From the NCBI RefSeq assembly GCF_028864635.1, contig NZ_CP104850.1, forward strand, positions 1,432,001 to 1,496,000: a stretch of 64,000 nt of DNA, read 5' to 3'. The notes below the pieces were generated by a model, which saw only the letters and a list, made by a program, of their open reading frames with translations, was not told the origin of the DNA and did no database searches. Made by a program: the position numbers and the translations under genes. Source of the stretch: Cloacibacterium sp. TD35 (GTDB lineage: Bacteria; Bacteroidota; Bacteroidia; Flavobacteriales; Weeksellaceae). This document shows positions 23,831 to 33,016 of the stretch, in pieces (the stretch's first letter is position 1; the number at the start of each line of letters is the position of its first letter).

Positions 23831-25389
23831 TTATAAATTATTAATTCTGTATCTTTTGGAAGCTGTTTTTTTAAATTTTTAAGAGACTCAAGTAAGTCTT
23901 TTTTTAAATTACTATTTTGGGGAATATAAAAACTTACTTTGTTATCACCGAATACTTGGTGATGTAGATTTTTTAATTCTGCAATTTTTACTCTCGTCTT
24001 CATTTTATCATTGGAAAACCAGCTGTCGTAAATTACCATTAAATCATAATTTACATGATTTAGATAGTATTTATATTGTTCTGGATTATTTTTCTTTAAA
24101 ATTAAAATATTAGTAGAGCCTAGTCCCATTAAATCTATAATTTTTACATCTGAGAAGTAACAAATTGCACCAATATCATTAGCGATTACAGTTTTTATTT
24201 TTTTATTTTTTTGTAAAAACATCCCTATTTGTACTTGTTGACTATAAATATTCTTTGCAGAAAATTCTAAATCTTTTTCAGATTGTAAAAATCTAGGTGT
24301 GAAGAAGGCAAAAATGAGCAATATAGTAGCTAAATAATATCTGTTTGTGTATTTTATTACGTTTTTTTTAAAAAATAATGGAACAGATACGATAATTAAA
24401 GTGAGGAGATACGATTCATATCTGTATAACCAATTAAATTTTGCAAATAATGAATGTAATATAATAGTAATGAATATTATTAAAAAAGTATCATTTTTTA
24501 ATAAAATATTATATAATTTTTTATAAAGTTCCTTTTTCGTTTTTTTATTAAGCGTAAAATTTAAAAATATAATAATGATTAAAAAAAATATAATTGAGAT
24601 TATAATAATCTTCCCTATAATACTGGTTTGCTGAAAAAAAACGAAAGGATTTAATGATAAGTTACCTTTAACTAATAAACTGTTTGGGAAAAAAAGCCAC
24701 CTTTTTTTATGGAAAATAATCCAAAACTTATAACTGGGATTAATGATAATGTTAAAATTGTGATGGCTTCGAAATTTCTTTTTTTTATCAATAGAAAAAT
24801 TATAGCTGGAAATAATATAAATAAGCTTTCGTATCTAGAAATAATTAAAAAGAAGGATGAAAGATAAACAAGGTATAGATGGTTATTTTTTAAGTAATTA
24901 CTTTCAACCCATTTAAATAAACTTAACCAAAAAATTGTGATAAAAGATATATGCAAAACATGTTCTAATCCCGTAACTGTTTGTATTTTTAATAAAACAA
25001 TGAAATATAAGCCAGTAAATATAGATGCTAATACTTATTGGTTCATCTTTGAAATATAAATAAATAATTATTAGAAATAAATTTGCAATGAATATGTTTA
25101 GATATAATGATACAAGTGGATTATTCTCCCATAAATTCATTAAAGATGACAATAAAATGCTAAAAAATGGAGATGATGAAGTACTACTGAATTCATGTCT
25201 AGTAATACCCCAAACTTCATGAAAACTAATGTTTTTAGCTATACTAAGATGGATGTAACTGTCGTCTAAAGGATAATAGTAATCTCCAAATTTTTCTTTT
25301 AAATCGTTTATGTAATTTATGACATCAAAATTGAAAATTACTATGGCAAGTATTAAGATAAAGAAGGATAAATATATGTTTTTTTTCAT
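23827..25389 (-). pseudogene. GT-C-like polytopic membrane glycosyltransferase gene, broken by two frameshifts
   Basis: Read continuously, the region encodes about 520 residues: start MKKNIYLSFF, then PLDDSYIHLSIAKN (a loop typical of GT-C membrane sugar transferases), about ten hydrophobic segments, and a soluble C-terminal part (VIANDIGAICYFSDVKIIDLMGLG, IYDSWFSND). The frame changes twice. Near 25033-25040 an extra or missing base moves reading from KDEPIS to VLASIFTGLY. At a 7-A run on the plus strand (24689-24695) one base seems lost, turning FFFPNSLLVKGN into FFSQTVY and a stop. Promoter and C-terminus are intact, so either the mutations are recent or they are sequencing errors. It probably belonged to the adjacent glycan locus. 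Confidence 0.78.
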
Positions 25390-25407
25390 TAGAGTATGAC
25401 TATAATA

Positions 25408-25415
25408 CAAATGTA
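25408..25415 (-). promoter_or_regulatory. -7 element (TACATTTG) of the broken GT-C gene
   Basis: Exact TAnnTTTG on the minus strand, 18 nt before the ATG at 25389. It shows that the promoter is still intact. Confidence 0.5.
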
Positions 25416-25435
25416 AATAAATTTATAGTATGCTA

Positions 25436-25443
25436 TATTTTTG
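25436..25443 (+). promoter_or_regulatory. -7 element (TATTTTTG) of the first glycan operon
   Basis: Exact TAnnTTTG, 41 nt before the ATG at 25485 and divergent from the promoter of the broken gene. Confidence 0.55.
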
Positions 25444-25484
25444 TATCAAGGGTAGTTTTTGTATTTTAGTAAATAAATTTAGAG

Positions 25485-26630
25485 ATGTATAATTGCTCCA
25501 TAAAAAAAATAAATGTTTTATTATTAATTTACTTGTTTATAAATAGTTTGTTTATAATAAAATATACTTCCAATTTTGAAGTTTTTATATTGATTATCTA
25601 TAATTTATTGATTTTTAATTTATTGTGTTTCTATGATAAAATAAACTTAAATGAAAGGATATATACATTTCTCTTTTTCATGTTTATTATAGTTTTTTTT
25701 CTTTTTACTATTTATCTAAACTATTCTGTAGACGGTAATACTCTAAATGTAGATCGATGGTCTGCTCTGGAAAACGGAGTAAAAGCTCTAATTAATGGAG
25801 ATTATCCATATAATTTCTTAAGTCACATGCAGCATAAATCATCTAATTTGCCTATGCTGATGATTTTAGGATTGCCTTTTTATCTTATTTTTGGGAGTGT
25901 AGGGTATTTACAATCTTTTTGTTTTCTTCTTTTTGCCTTTTTAATCTATAAGATGTTTGAATCTTACAAAGAAAGGATATTAATACTTTTACTCATCATA
26001 TTATCTCCAAGTTATGTATATGAAGTATACACCAAAAGTGATATGATGTCTAATTTTATAATCTTGCTATTGGGAATGTATTTAATTTTGAGAAACCTAG
26101 AACAAAAGAGTGCAAAAAAAATAATGATTTTAGGATTATTTTCATCAATGCTATTTTTAACAAGAATATCTAGTGTTATTCCTTTACTCTTGGTTTTATT
26201 TTATCCATTCATAAGTTTTTCTTTAAAAGATAAATTAATTTTTATAATATCATCCCTTACAACTTCTATCATTATATTATATATAGGTTTTCATAATGCA
26301 GATAACTTTTCAGAAATTGTAAAAAATAATCCTTTTACAGTTCAGGCTACTAGGCAACCTTTATATATTACTCTAAGTTTTGTGATTTTATCTATTCTAT
26401 TGTCTTTTAGGATTAAAGCTAAGTCACAATATTATAGTTTTTCTGGACTTTTATTGTTTATGATGATCTTCATTTTCTTTATAATAAGTTTATTAAATTA
26501 TGGATTACAAAATGTTATCGCGAATTCCTATTTTGATGTCAGTTACTTTAATATGTGTATGCCCTTTGTTATAGTGTCAATTGGGTTAATGTTTTTTAAT
26601 AATAAAAGATTAAAATTGTGGTCTCTGTAA
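25485..26630 (+). CDS. Polytopic membrane protein of a glycan locus (GT-C- or polymerase-like)
   Basis: A 381-residue protein with about ten membrane helices and one larger loop (residues 85-125, SVDGNTLNVDRWSALENGVKALINGDYPY in several pieces). The Asp/Arg-containing first large loop and its place before a glycosyltransferase 2 gene suggest a membrane sugar transferase of the GT-C fold, or a Wzy-like polymerase. It is shorter than most GT-C enzymes. The end overlaps the next gene by 13 nt, so translation is coupled. Base composition is more AT-rich than the surroundings, as is common for glycan loci. Exact function unknown. Confidence 0.72.
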   Translation: MYNCSIKKINVLLLIYLFINSLFIIKYTSNFEVFILIIYNLLIFNLLCFYDKINLNERIYTFLFFMFIIVFFLFTIYLNYSVDGNTLNVDRWSALENGVKALINGDYPYNFLSHMQHKSSNLPMLMILGLPFYLIFGSVGYLQSFCFLLFAFLIYKMFESYKERILILLLIILSPSYVYEVYTKSDMMSNFIILLLGMYLILRNLEQKSAKKIMILGLFSSMLFLTRISSVIPLLLVLFYPFISFSLKDKLIFIISSLTTSIIILYIGFHNADNFSEIVKNNPFTVQATRQPLYITLSFVILSILLSFRIKAKSQYYSFSGLLLFMMIFIFFIISLLNYGLQNVIANSYFDVSYFNMCMPFVIVSIGLMFFNNKRLKLWSL

Positions 26631-27418
26631 TTATTCCTCTATATAACGCAGAAACTACCATTTTAGCAGCACTAGAATCGGTAAAGAATCAATATGGTAA
26701 TTTTGATTTTGAAATTATAGTAGTGAATGATGGCTCTACAGATTCTAGTATATATAGAGTAAAGGAATTTATAGAAAAAAAATCAGAACTCAATATTCAG
26801 TTGATTCATCAAGAAAACAAAGGGGTTTCTGCGGCTAGAAATACGGGTTTGAGAATGGCTAAAGGTGAATTTATAGCTCTTCTTGATGCAGACGATGTGT
26901 GGCTTCCTCATAAAACTGCTGAACAATTAAAAATATTACAACAGCTTTCGTTAGATGTTGATTTTATTTCATGTAGAATTAATGATAACAAGTTGCTTTT
27001 TCCTTACTTTTCTAAAAATAAATTAGTGAAAGTTACATTTAGAAAACTGCTCATTAGAAATGGAATTCCTACACCTACAGTAATTTTTAAAAGAAAAGTA
27101 CTTTCTAACACAGGTTTTTTTGATGATAATCAGAAATTTGCTGAAGACCACAACTATTGGTTGAAAATTTCACTTCATAACAAAATGTATATATTAGACG
27201 AGAGTTTAGTGATTGCTGGAGGTGGAAAAAGAACTTTTGGTGTTTCTGGTTTATCAGCTAATTTGAAAAAAATGAAAAAAGGTTTTGCTAAAAATATTTT
27301 AGAGATGTATGAGGGTAATAGAATAAATGTAATAGAATATTTTTGTTTGAAATTTTTTTATGAAGCAAAATATTGGTTACTTTTAGTTAGACAATTTTTT
27401 TTTAACCTCAATAAATAA
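26618..27418 (+). CDS. Glycosyltransferase family 2
   Basis: A 266-residue GT-A fold enzyme that moves a sugar from a nucleotide donor. Visible motifs: VSVIIPLYNAETTI at the start, VVNDGSTDSS, the metal-binding LLDADDVW (DxD-like) and AEDHNYWLKIS near residue 180, which holds the usual catalytic-base region. The start is a GTG that overlaps the previous gene by 13 nt. Donor and acceptor cannot be read. It belongs to a four-gene operon. Confidence 0.93.
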   Translation: MVSVIIPLYNAETTILAALESVKNQYGNFDFEIIVVNDGSTDSSIYRVKEFIEKKSELNIQLIHQENKGVSAARNTGLRMAKGEFIALLDADDVWLPHKTAEQLKILQQLSLDVDFISCRINDNKLLFPYFSKNKLVKVTFRKLLIRNGIPTPTVIFKRKVLSNTGFFDDNQKFAEDHNYWLKISLHNKMYILDESLVIAGGGKRTFGVSGLSANLKKMKKGFAKNILEMYEGNRINVIEYFCLKFFYEAKYWLLLVRQFFFNLNK

Positions 27419-27422
27419 TTCT

Positions 27423-28553
27423 ATGAATATATTGATAACTGGTGGCGCTGGCTTTATTGGGAGTAATCTTAGTCTCAGACTTTTAGAAAAAGGTTATCAG
27501 GTAACCGTTTTAGATAATTTATTGCCTCAAGTGCATGGCGAAAATCCAGAGGAAGAATCTCCGCTATTTCAGAATATTTTAGGTAAAGTAAATTTTATTA
27601 AAGGAGATGTAACCAAAAAATCTGATTGGTTAAAAGCTATTAAGCAGCAAGATAGCATTATCCATTTGGCTGCATTAACAGGAACTGGTCAATCTATGTA
27701 TCAGATAGATAAATATACAGATGTTAATGTTTCTGGAACTGCAAAAATGTTAGATGTTTTGGTAAATGAGAATCATCAAATTAAAAAAGTAATCCTAGCA
27801 TCTTCCAGAGCAGTTTATGGTGAAGGAAAATATTTTCATAAAGATTTAGGGATTGTTTATCCAAAATCTAGAAATTTAGAAAATATGGAAAAAGGTGAAT
27901 TCGAAATAAAAAATGAAAGTGGAAAAACACTTAAGCCACTTCCTACTGACGAATCATCACTACTGCAGCCTATTTCGGTTTATGGAATTACCAAACAAAT
28001 TCAAGAACAACTAGTAATGTCTGTTTGTAGTTCAGTTAATATTGATGCAATTGCGCTAAGATTTCAGAATGTATATGGTGCTGGACAGTCTTTACAAAAC
28101 CCGTATACAGGAATTCTTTCTATTTTTTCTAGTCAAATATTGAATGATGAAAACCTCAATATTTTTGAAGATGGTGAAGAATCTAGAGATTTTATTTATA
28201 TAGACGATGCAGTAGAAGCTATCATTTTATCCCTAGAAAATACAGATGTAAAGAATAAAGTTTTTAACATCGGGACTGGAGTTTCTACTACCGTTTTAGA
28301 GTTGGCAAAAACTCTAAAAAAATATTATAATAAAGATATTGAAATTAATATTTCGGGACAGTTTAGAATAGGAGATATTAGACATAATTTTGCAGATATT
28401 TCTTTAGCGCAAGAAAAACTGAGTTTTTTCCCAAAAGTTTCTTTTGAGGAAGGCATTAGAAAATTTACTACTTGGGTTCTCAAACAAAATATGGGTAAAA
28501 TAAAATATAATCAATCATTACATGAGATGATTGAAAAAGGACTTTTAAAATGA
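27423..28553 (+). CDS. NAD-dependent epimerase/dehydratase (dTDP-L-rhamnose 4-epimerase-like)
   Basis: A 376-residue short-chain dehydrogenase of the extended type. The Rossmann motif is GGAGFIGSN (residues 7-15), and the catalytic YGITK (YxxxK) lies near residue 187. The segment ALTGTGQSMYQIDKYTDVNVSGT (in pieces near residues 83-105) and SSRAVYGEGKY resemble dTDP-L-rhamnose 4-epimerases, so it may make 6-deoxy-talose or a related sugar. A UDP-glucose 4-epimerase-like role is possible. It starts 4 nt after the GT2 gene, and its stop overlaps the next start (ATGA). Confidence 0.88.
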   Translation: MNILITGGAGFIGSNLSLRLLEKGYQVTVLDNLLPQVHGENPEEESPLFQNILGKVNFIKGDVTKKSDWLKAIKQQDSIIHLAALTGTGQSMYQIDKYTDVNVSGTAKMLDVLVNENHQIKKVILASSRAVYGEGKYFHKDLGIVYPKSRNLENMEKGEFEIKNESGKTLKPLPTDESSLLQPISVYGITKQIQEQLVMSVCSSVNIDAIALRFQNVYGAGQSLQNPYTGILSIFSSQILNDENLNIFEDGEESRDFIYIDDAVEAIILSLENTDVKNKVFNIGTGVSTTVLELAKTLKKYYNKDIEINISGQFRIGDIRHNFADISLAQEKLSFFPKVSFEEGIRKFTTWVLKQNMGKIKYNQSLHEMIEKGLLK

Positions 28554-29572
28554 ATCAACTTAAAAATAAAAGAATACTTTTTATTTCCGTACATTTTTTT
28601 TACTACGAAAAAGCAATTGTTTCTAAACTCGAAGAATTAGGAGCAGAAGTTGATTTTTATGATGATAGACCTTCTAATTCTCTCATTACTAAAGGTATTG
28701 TAAGATTAAACAAAAAACTGGTTTCTTTTAAAATTAATAATTATTATAAAAGCATTTTAAAAGAAATAAAACATAAAAATTATGATTATTTTTTTCTCAT
28801 AAAAGGAGAGGCTATTCCTCAATTTTTTATAAAAGAATTGAAAACAAATCTTCCTAATCTCAAGACAATATATTACAGTTTTGACTCATTTGAAGAATAT
28901 CCTCATCTTATTTCCCATTTAGATGATTTTGATGAAAAATTTACTTTTGACAGAAACGATGCGCAAAAATTCGGTTTACATTTCCGACCTTTATTTTTTA
29001 TAGATGAGTATTTTAAAGAAAGGTTGGTAAAAAAAACTATAGAATTTGATATTGCATTTGTAGGAAGTGCACATACAGACAGATACATTATCGGCGAAAA
29101 AGTAAGAAATGTTGCGGAAAAACTTCATTTAAAAACTCATTTTTATTATTACGCAATGAGTAGATTTATTTTTATGATAAAAAAAATATTTGATAAAAAA
29201 TTAAAATATTTCAATATAAAAAAGCTTAGTTTTAAAACACTTTCTCATCAACAAATTATTGAAATTTATCAAAAGACAAAATCCGTATTAGATATCAATA
29301 AACCATTTCAAAATGGATTAACCATTAGAACTTTTGAAGTTTTAGCATTAGGCAAAAAACTCATTACCACAAATGCAGATGTAATAAATTATCCATTTTA
29401 TCATCCACAAAATATTTTGATTATAAACAGAGAAAATATAATCTTAGAAAAATTTTTCTTTGAAACAGAATTCAAAGAAATTGAAAATAAAATTTTACAG
29501 AAAATGTCTTTAGAATCTTTTATAGAATGCCTTTTTGTAAAAAATCAAGATGAATATTGGAACAACCAATAA
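28550..29572 (+). CDS. Glycosyltransferase-like protein (CgeB/GT-B type)
   Basis: A 340-residue soluble protein. It opens with KRILFISVHFFYYEKAIVSKLEELGAEV, a Rossmann-like start, has TIYYSFDSFEEYP and FTFDRNDAQKFG in the middle, and ends with a GT-B C-terminal half (SVLDINKPFQNGLTIRTFEVLALGKKLITTN). This pattern is seen in CgeB-like and capsule glycosyltransferases of Bacteroidota. It overlaps the epimerase gene by 4 nt (ATGA) and is the last gene of the operon, followed by a strong terminator. The sugar is unknown. Confidence 0.82.
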   Translation: MNQLKNKRILFISVHFFYYEKAIVSKLEELGAEVDFYDDRPSNSLITKGIVRLNKKLVSFKINNYYKSILKEIKHKNYDYFFLIKGEAIPQFFIKELKTNLPNLKTIYYSFDSFEEYPHLISHLDDFDEKFTFDRNDAQKFGLHFRPLFFIDEYFKERLVKKTIEFDIAFVGSAHTDRYIIGEKVRNVAEKLHLKTHFYYYAMSRFIFMIKKIFDKKLKYFNIKKLSFKTLSHQQIIEIYQKTKSVLDINKPFQNGLTIRTFEVLALGKKLITTNADVINYPFYHPQNILIINRENIILEKFFFETEFKEIENKILQKMSLESFIECLFVKNQDEYWNNQ

Positions 29573-29604
29573 AAAAGCGATTCAGAATTTCTGAATCGCT
29601 TTTT
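29572..29604. terminator. Terminator of the first glycan operon (also facing secG)
   Basis: A 15-bp stem (AAAAAGCGATTCAGA / TCTGAATCGCTTTTT) with a 3-nt loop between convergent genes. Confidence 0.88.
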
Positions 29605-29623
29605 AAATATCGTAAATAATAAA

Positions 29624-29962
29624 TTATTTCGTAGCAGTTGGTTTTTGAACCGGAGCCTGTGGAGCTGATTGAGCAGGAGCTTTAGCTTCTTTTTTCTCTG
29701 GTGCATTTACGTCTTTAATTTGTACGCTTGGTTTTGCTGTAAGCACTACACTTAAGAAAATCAATGAAACAATGATAATTGCTAATACCCAAGTTGCTTT
29801 TTCCATAAAATCATTCGTTCTCTGTACGCCGAATTGTGCAGAAGAACCGCCGAACGTAGCAGATAAACCTCCACCTTTTGGGTTTTGTGCCATTACAATA
29901 ATAACTAATAAAACACAAGCTATGATGATTAACACCATGAAAAGACTAAATATAGTACTCAT
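29624..29962 (-). CDS. secG: Preprotein translocase subunit SecG
   Basis: A 112-residue membrane protein of the SecYEG channel. The first helix (residues 3-24, SLFMVLIIIACVLLVIIVM) is followed by the family signature AQNPKGGGLSATFGG, then a second helix (WVLAIIIVSLIFLSVVLT). The C-terminal tail is Lys/Ala/Pro rich (KKEAKAPAQSAPQ) and is an extension typical of Bacteroidota. It is monocistronic with a -7 element 23 nt upstream. Confidence 0.96.
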   Translation of the reverse strand: MSTIFSLFMVLIIIACVLLVIIVMAQNPKGGGLSATFGGSSAQFGVQRTNDFMEKATWVLAIIIVSLIFLSVVLTAKPSVQIKDVNAPEKKEAKAPAQSAPQAPVQKPTATK

Positions 29963-29985
29963 CTTATATTAAAATTTTTGAGTTG

Positions 29986-29993
29986 CAAATGTA
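29986..29993 (-). promoter_or_regulatory. -7 element (TACATTTG) of secG
   Basis: Exact TAnnTTTG on the minus strand, 23 nt before the start codon at 29962. Confidence 0.55.
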
Positions 29994-30029
29994 GTGATTA
30001 TTTTTATAAAATTTGTAAAATATTATAAA

Positions 30030-30518
30030 TTAATTTGTTGGTAAAGGTGCGCCAACTGGAATATCACATCTGTGACCAGGCTGTCCGTGTGCAGGATTCA
30101 TACCATCTGCTACTGTTGTAGAATTGGCATTGTTTTCTGTTGGAGCAATAGGATTAGTTGTAGTAGTTTGAATATCAGGGGTTTTTACCGTTATAGCTTC
30201 TGCTTTTTTAGAATTTAATGGAGCGCCAACTGGGATGTCACATCTGTGATTCGGTTGTCCGTGTGGTGGATTCATTCCCGGTGCAGTTTGCTGCGGCTGA
30301 TTGCTTGAAATGGTGTTGCTCTGTGATGCAGTAGGCGCAGAGTTATTCATCGTGATAGGCGCAGAATTCTGTTTACTTACAGCATTTGATGAATCAGAAG
30401 CCGATGCATTTTCCTGCTCATAAGATGCCAATTCAGGAGAAAGGGTTTCAGGGGCTTCATTTTTTTTCTGACAAGAAAGCAAAGCGAGCGCTATTAAAAC
30501 TAAAGATATTTTTTTCAT
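30030..30518 (-). CDS. Lipoprotein with two HRCDIPVGAPL repeats
   Basis: A 162-residue protein with a lipoprotein signal peptide (lipobox LLSC, Cys16). After a Ser/Asn/Gln-rich linker it carries a conserved 21-residue block twice, at residues 81-101 and 139-159; each block holds HGQPxHRCDIPVGAPL with invariant His, Cys and Asp. The linkers between are low-complexity Thr/Asn/Pro. I recall single copies of this motif at the ends of other Bacteroidota exported proteins, but no function. The His-x-Cys-Asp pattern could bind a metal or haem-like ligand; this is speculation. Confidence 0.8.
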   Translation of the reverse strand: MKKISLVLIALALLSCQKKNEAPETLSPELASYEQENASASDSSNAVSKQNSAPITMNNSAPTASQSNTISSNQPQQTAPGMNPPHGQPNHRCDIPVGAPLNSKKAEAITVKTPDIQTTTTNPIAPTENNANSTTVADGMNPAHGQPGHRCDIPVGAPLPTN

Positions 30519-30632
30519 ATTTTTTATTTAAAATCAAAACGATAAAATTAACTTGATATTTATTGATTGTAAATCTAAGTAAAATTTAGATTTAAATTTT
30601 ATAAATTCGCAGCACAAAAATTTTTGCACAGA

Positions 30633-32957
30633 ATGGATTATTTGAAAGGACTCAACGAACCTCAGTATGAAGCAGTTACCACTTTGCACGGACCATTGAT
30701 GGTTTTGGCAGGGGCGGGTTCTGGTAAAACGAGAGTTCTTACGATGAGAATTGCACATTTAATTACCAACGGAATTGATCCTTTTAATATTTTGGCACTT
30801 ACATTTACCAACAAAGCCGCCAAAGAAATGAAACTGCGTATTGCAAAAGTAGTAGGAGAAGGAAATGCCAAATCTCTTTGGATGGGAACTTTCCACTCTG
30901 TGTTTGCTAGAATTCTGAGAAGCGAAGCACATTATCTCGGCTTTCCTTCTAATTTTACCATTTATGATACGCAAGATTCTCTGAATGTTCTTAAAAAAGT
31001 CTTGAAAGACCTGAATATTGACCAAGAATTATACAAGCCTAAAAAAGTTCAATCCAGAATTTCTACCTATAAAAATAATCTAATCACGGTTCGTGCGTAT
31101 CAGAATAATCCTGAATTAATCGAAGCAGACGAACGTGCAAACATGAAATACATTGGCAAAATTTACGAGAAATATGTAGAGCAGTGTTTCAGAAATGGCG
31201 CGATGGATTTTGATGATTTACTCTTGAGAACCAATGAATTATTGACCAGATTTCCTGAAGTTCTAGCGAAATATCAAGACCGTTTCAGATATATTTTGGT
31301 AGATGAGTACCAAGATACCAACCATTCTCAATATTTAATTGTAAAAGCACTTTCTTCAAAATTTGAAAATATTTGTGTAGTAGGAGATGATGCACAGTCC
31401 ATTTACTCTTTCCGTGGTGCGAATATTTATAATATTTTGAACTTCAAGAAAGATTATCCAGATGCCAAAACCGTTTCTCTGGAGCAGAATTACCGTTCTA
31501 CGCAAAATATCGTGAACGCTGCGAATGTAGTCATTGCCAGAAACAAAGAACAGTTCAAGAAAAATGTATTCAGTGATAATGAAGTAGGCGATAAAATAAA
31601 GGTTTTCAGAGCGCTTTCAGATGCAGACGAAGCCAATTTTGTAGCGAATAATATTTGGGAACAGCACAATGCAAACCAAAGAAAATTTACAGATTTTGCC
31701 ATTTTATATAGAACCAATTCCCAGACCAGAGCTTTCGAAGATGCGCTGAGACGTAAAAATATTCCGTACAGAGTTTATGGCGGTTTAAGTTTCTACCAAA
31801 GAAAAGAAATCAAGGATTTGGTGGCGTATTTAAGACTTTTGGTCAATGAAAATGATAGTGAAGCTTTGCTTAGAGTCATCAATTATCCTACTCGTGGAAT
31901 TGGAGAAACGACTCAAAATAAATTGATTGTTTTTGCGGATTCACAAAATGTGAGTTTGGCAAACGTTTTAGATAATTTGGGGATTTATGCACCACATTTA
32001 GGTTTTAACAATGGCGTGATTTCTAAATTAGCAGATTTCTGGAGCATGATTAAAGCCTTCCAAGTGATGCTAAAAACCGAAAATGTGTACACCGTTGCGA
32101 TGGAAGTTGCCCAAAGAAGTGGTTTAATCAAGTTTTTGAAAGACGACCAAACTCCTGAAGGAATTTCTAGAGTAGAAAACGTGCAAGAACTCATGAACTC
32201 TATGCAGGGTTTCATAGAGGAGCAGCAACAGTTAGAAGACGGTGACCCAAGTTTATCAAATTTCCTAGAAAATATTGCTCTTTCTACAGACCAGGACAAG
32301 AAATCTGAAAACGAAGACCAGGTTTCTTTGATGACGATTCACTTGTCAAAAGGATTGGAGTTTCCAGTGGTTCATTTGGTAGGTTTAGAAGAAAATTTGT
32401 TCCCAAGTTTTATGAGTTCTTCCACACGTGAAGAGCTGGAAGAAGAGCGAAGATTATTCTACGTAGCTTTAACCAGAGCCGAAAAACAGGTGTTCTTTTC
32501 TTATGCCGTTTCTAGATTTCAATGGGGTAAAATTACAGATGCAGAACCTTCCAGATTCTTAAGCGAAGTAGACGAAGAGTATATAGAATTCTTAAATCCA
32601 GTGTTAGAAAGCAGATTTGTGAATAAATCTGGGTTAAGTTCTGATATTTTTGGAGATAACTTTTCAGAACCAAGATTCTTCAAAAAAGCAGAAAAGAAAA
32701 AACTGCCAAGTTCTGATGAGCCAAAACCTTTACCTAAAAATTTAAAGCCAGTTGCTTCGGCAAAAATCATCAATCCGAGCGGAAATTCTTCTCAAGATAT
32801 TGAAGTAGGAGACCGAGTTCGCCATGATAGATTTGGAGTAGGAGAAGTGATTTTCCTTGATGGAACCGACCCAGAAAACATTAAAGCTAAAGTGAAATTT
32901 GTAACTGAAGGAGAAAAAAATCTAATCCTAAAATTTGCAAAATTGACGAAAATATAA
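30633..32957 (+). CDS. UvrD/PcrA-type ATP-dependent DNA helicase
   Basis: A 774-residue superfamily 1A 3'-5' helicase used in repair and in removing proteins from DNA. Motifs: Q motif LNEPQYEAV, Walker A AGAGSGKT (26-33), motif II VDEYQDTN, motif III DDAQSIYSFRGA, motif IV EQNYRST, motif V MTIHLSKGLEFPVV and motif VI FYVALTRAE. The end has a Tudor-like domain (VGDRVRHDRFGVGEVI) as in PcrA. I use ATG 30633 rather than the in-frame TTG at 30624. A terminator follows. Confidence 0.95.
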   Translation: MDYLKGLNEPQYEAVTTLHGPLMVLAGAGSGKTRVLTMRIAHLITNGIDPFNILALTFTNKAAKEMKLRIAKVVGEGNAKSLWMGTFHSVFARILRSEAHYLGFPSNFTIYDTQDSLNVLKKVLKDLNIDQELYKPKKVQSRISTYKNNLITVRAYQNNPELIEADERANMKYIGKIYEKYVEQCFRNGAMDFDDLLLRTNELLTRFPEVLAKYQDRFRYILVDEYQDTNHSQYLIVKALSSKFENICVVGDDAQSIYSFRGANIYNILNFKKDYPDAKTVSLEQNYRSTQNIVNAANVVIARNKEQFKKNVFSDNEVGDKIKVFRALSDADEANFVANNIWEQHNANQRKFTDFAILYRTNSQTRAFEDALRRKNIPYRVYGGLSFYQRKEIKDLVAYLRLLVNENDSEALLRVINYPTRGIGETTQNKLIVFADSQNVSLANVLDNLGIYAPHLGFNNGVISKLADFWSMIKAFQVMLKTENVYTVAMEVAQRSGLIKFLKDDQTPEGISRVENVQELMNSMQGFIEEQQQLEDGDPSLSNFLENIALSTDQDKKSENEDQVSLMTIHLSKGLEFPVVHLVGLEENLFPSFMSSSTREELEEERRLFYVALTRAEKQVFFSYAVSRFQWGKITDAEPSRFLSEVDEEYIEFLNPVLESRFVNKSGLSSDIFGDNFSEPRFFKKAEKKKLPSSDEPKPLPKNLKPVASAKIINPSGNSSQDIEVGDRVRHDRFGVGEVIFLDGTDPENIKAKVKFVTEGEKNLILKFAKLTKI

Positions 32958-32963
32958 ACGATG

Positions 32964-32990
32964 AAACGTGCTTATTTGCACGTTTTTTAT
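32964..32990 (+). terminator. Terminator of the helicase gene
   Basis: AAACGTGC / GCACGTTT stem with a 6-nt loop and T run, 6 nt after the stop. Confidence 0.75.
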
Positions 32991-33016
32991 TTTTTTAACC
33001 AAATTCAATTTCTACT

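Noticed and set aside
25390-25484. Short gap as a cis-regulatory switch or invertible promoter
   Set aside because: I see two divergent -7 elements but no inverted repeats flanking the segment that would allow inversion.
32419-32434. CACGTG core inside the helicase gene as a parS site
   Set aside because: Only the central six bases match; the flanks do not fit the TGTTnCACGTGnAACA consensus, and it lies inside a coding region far from parAB.
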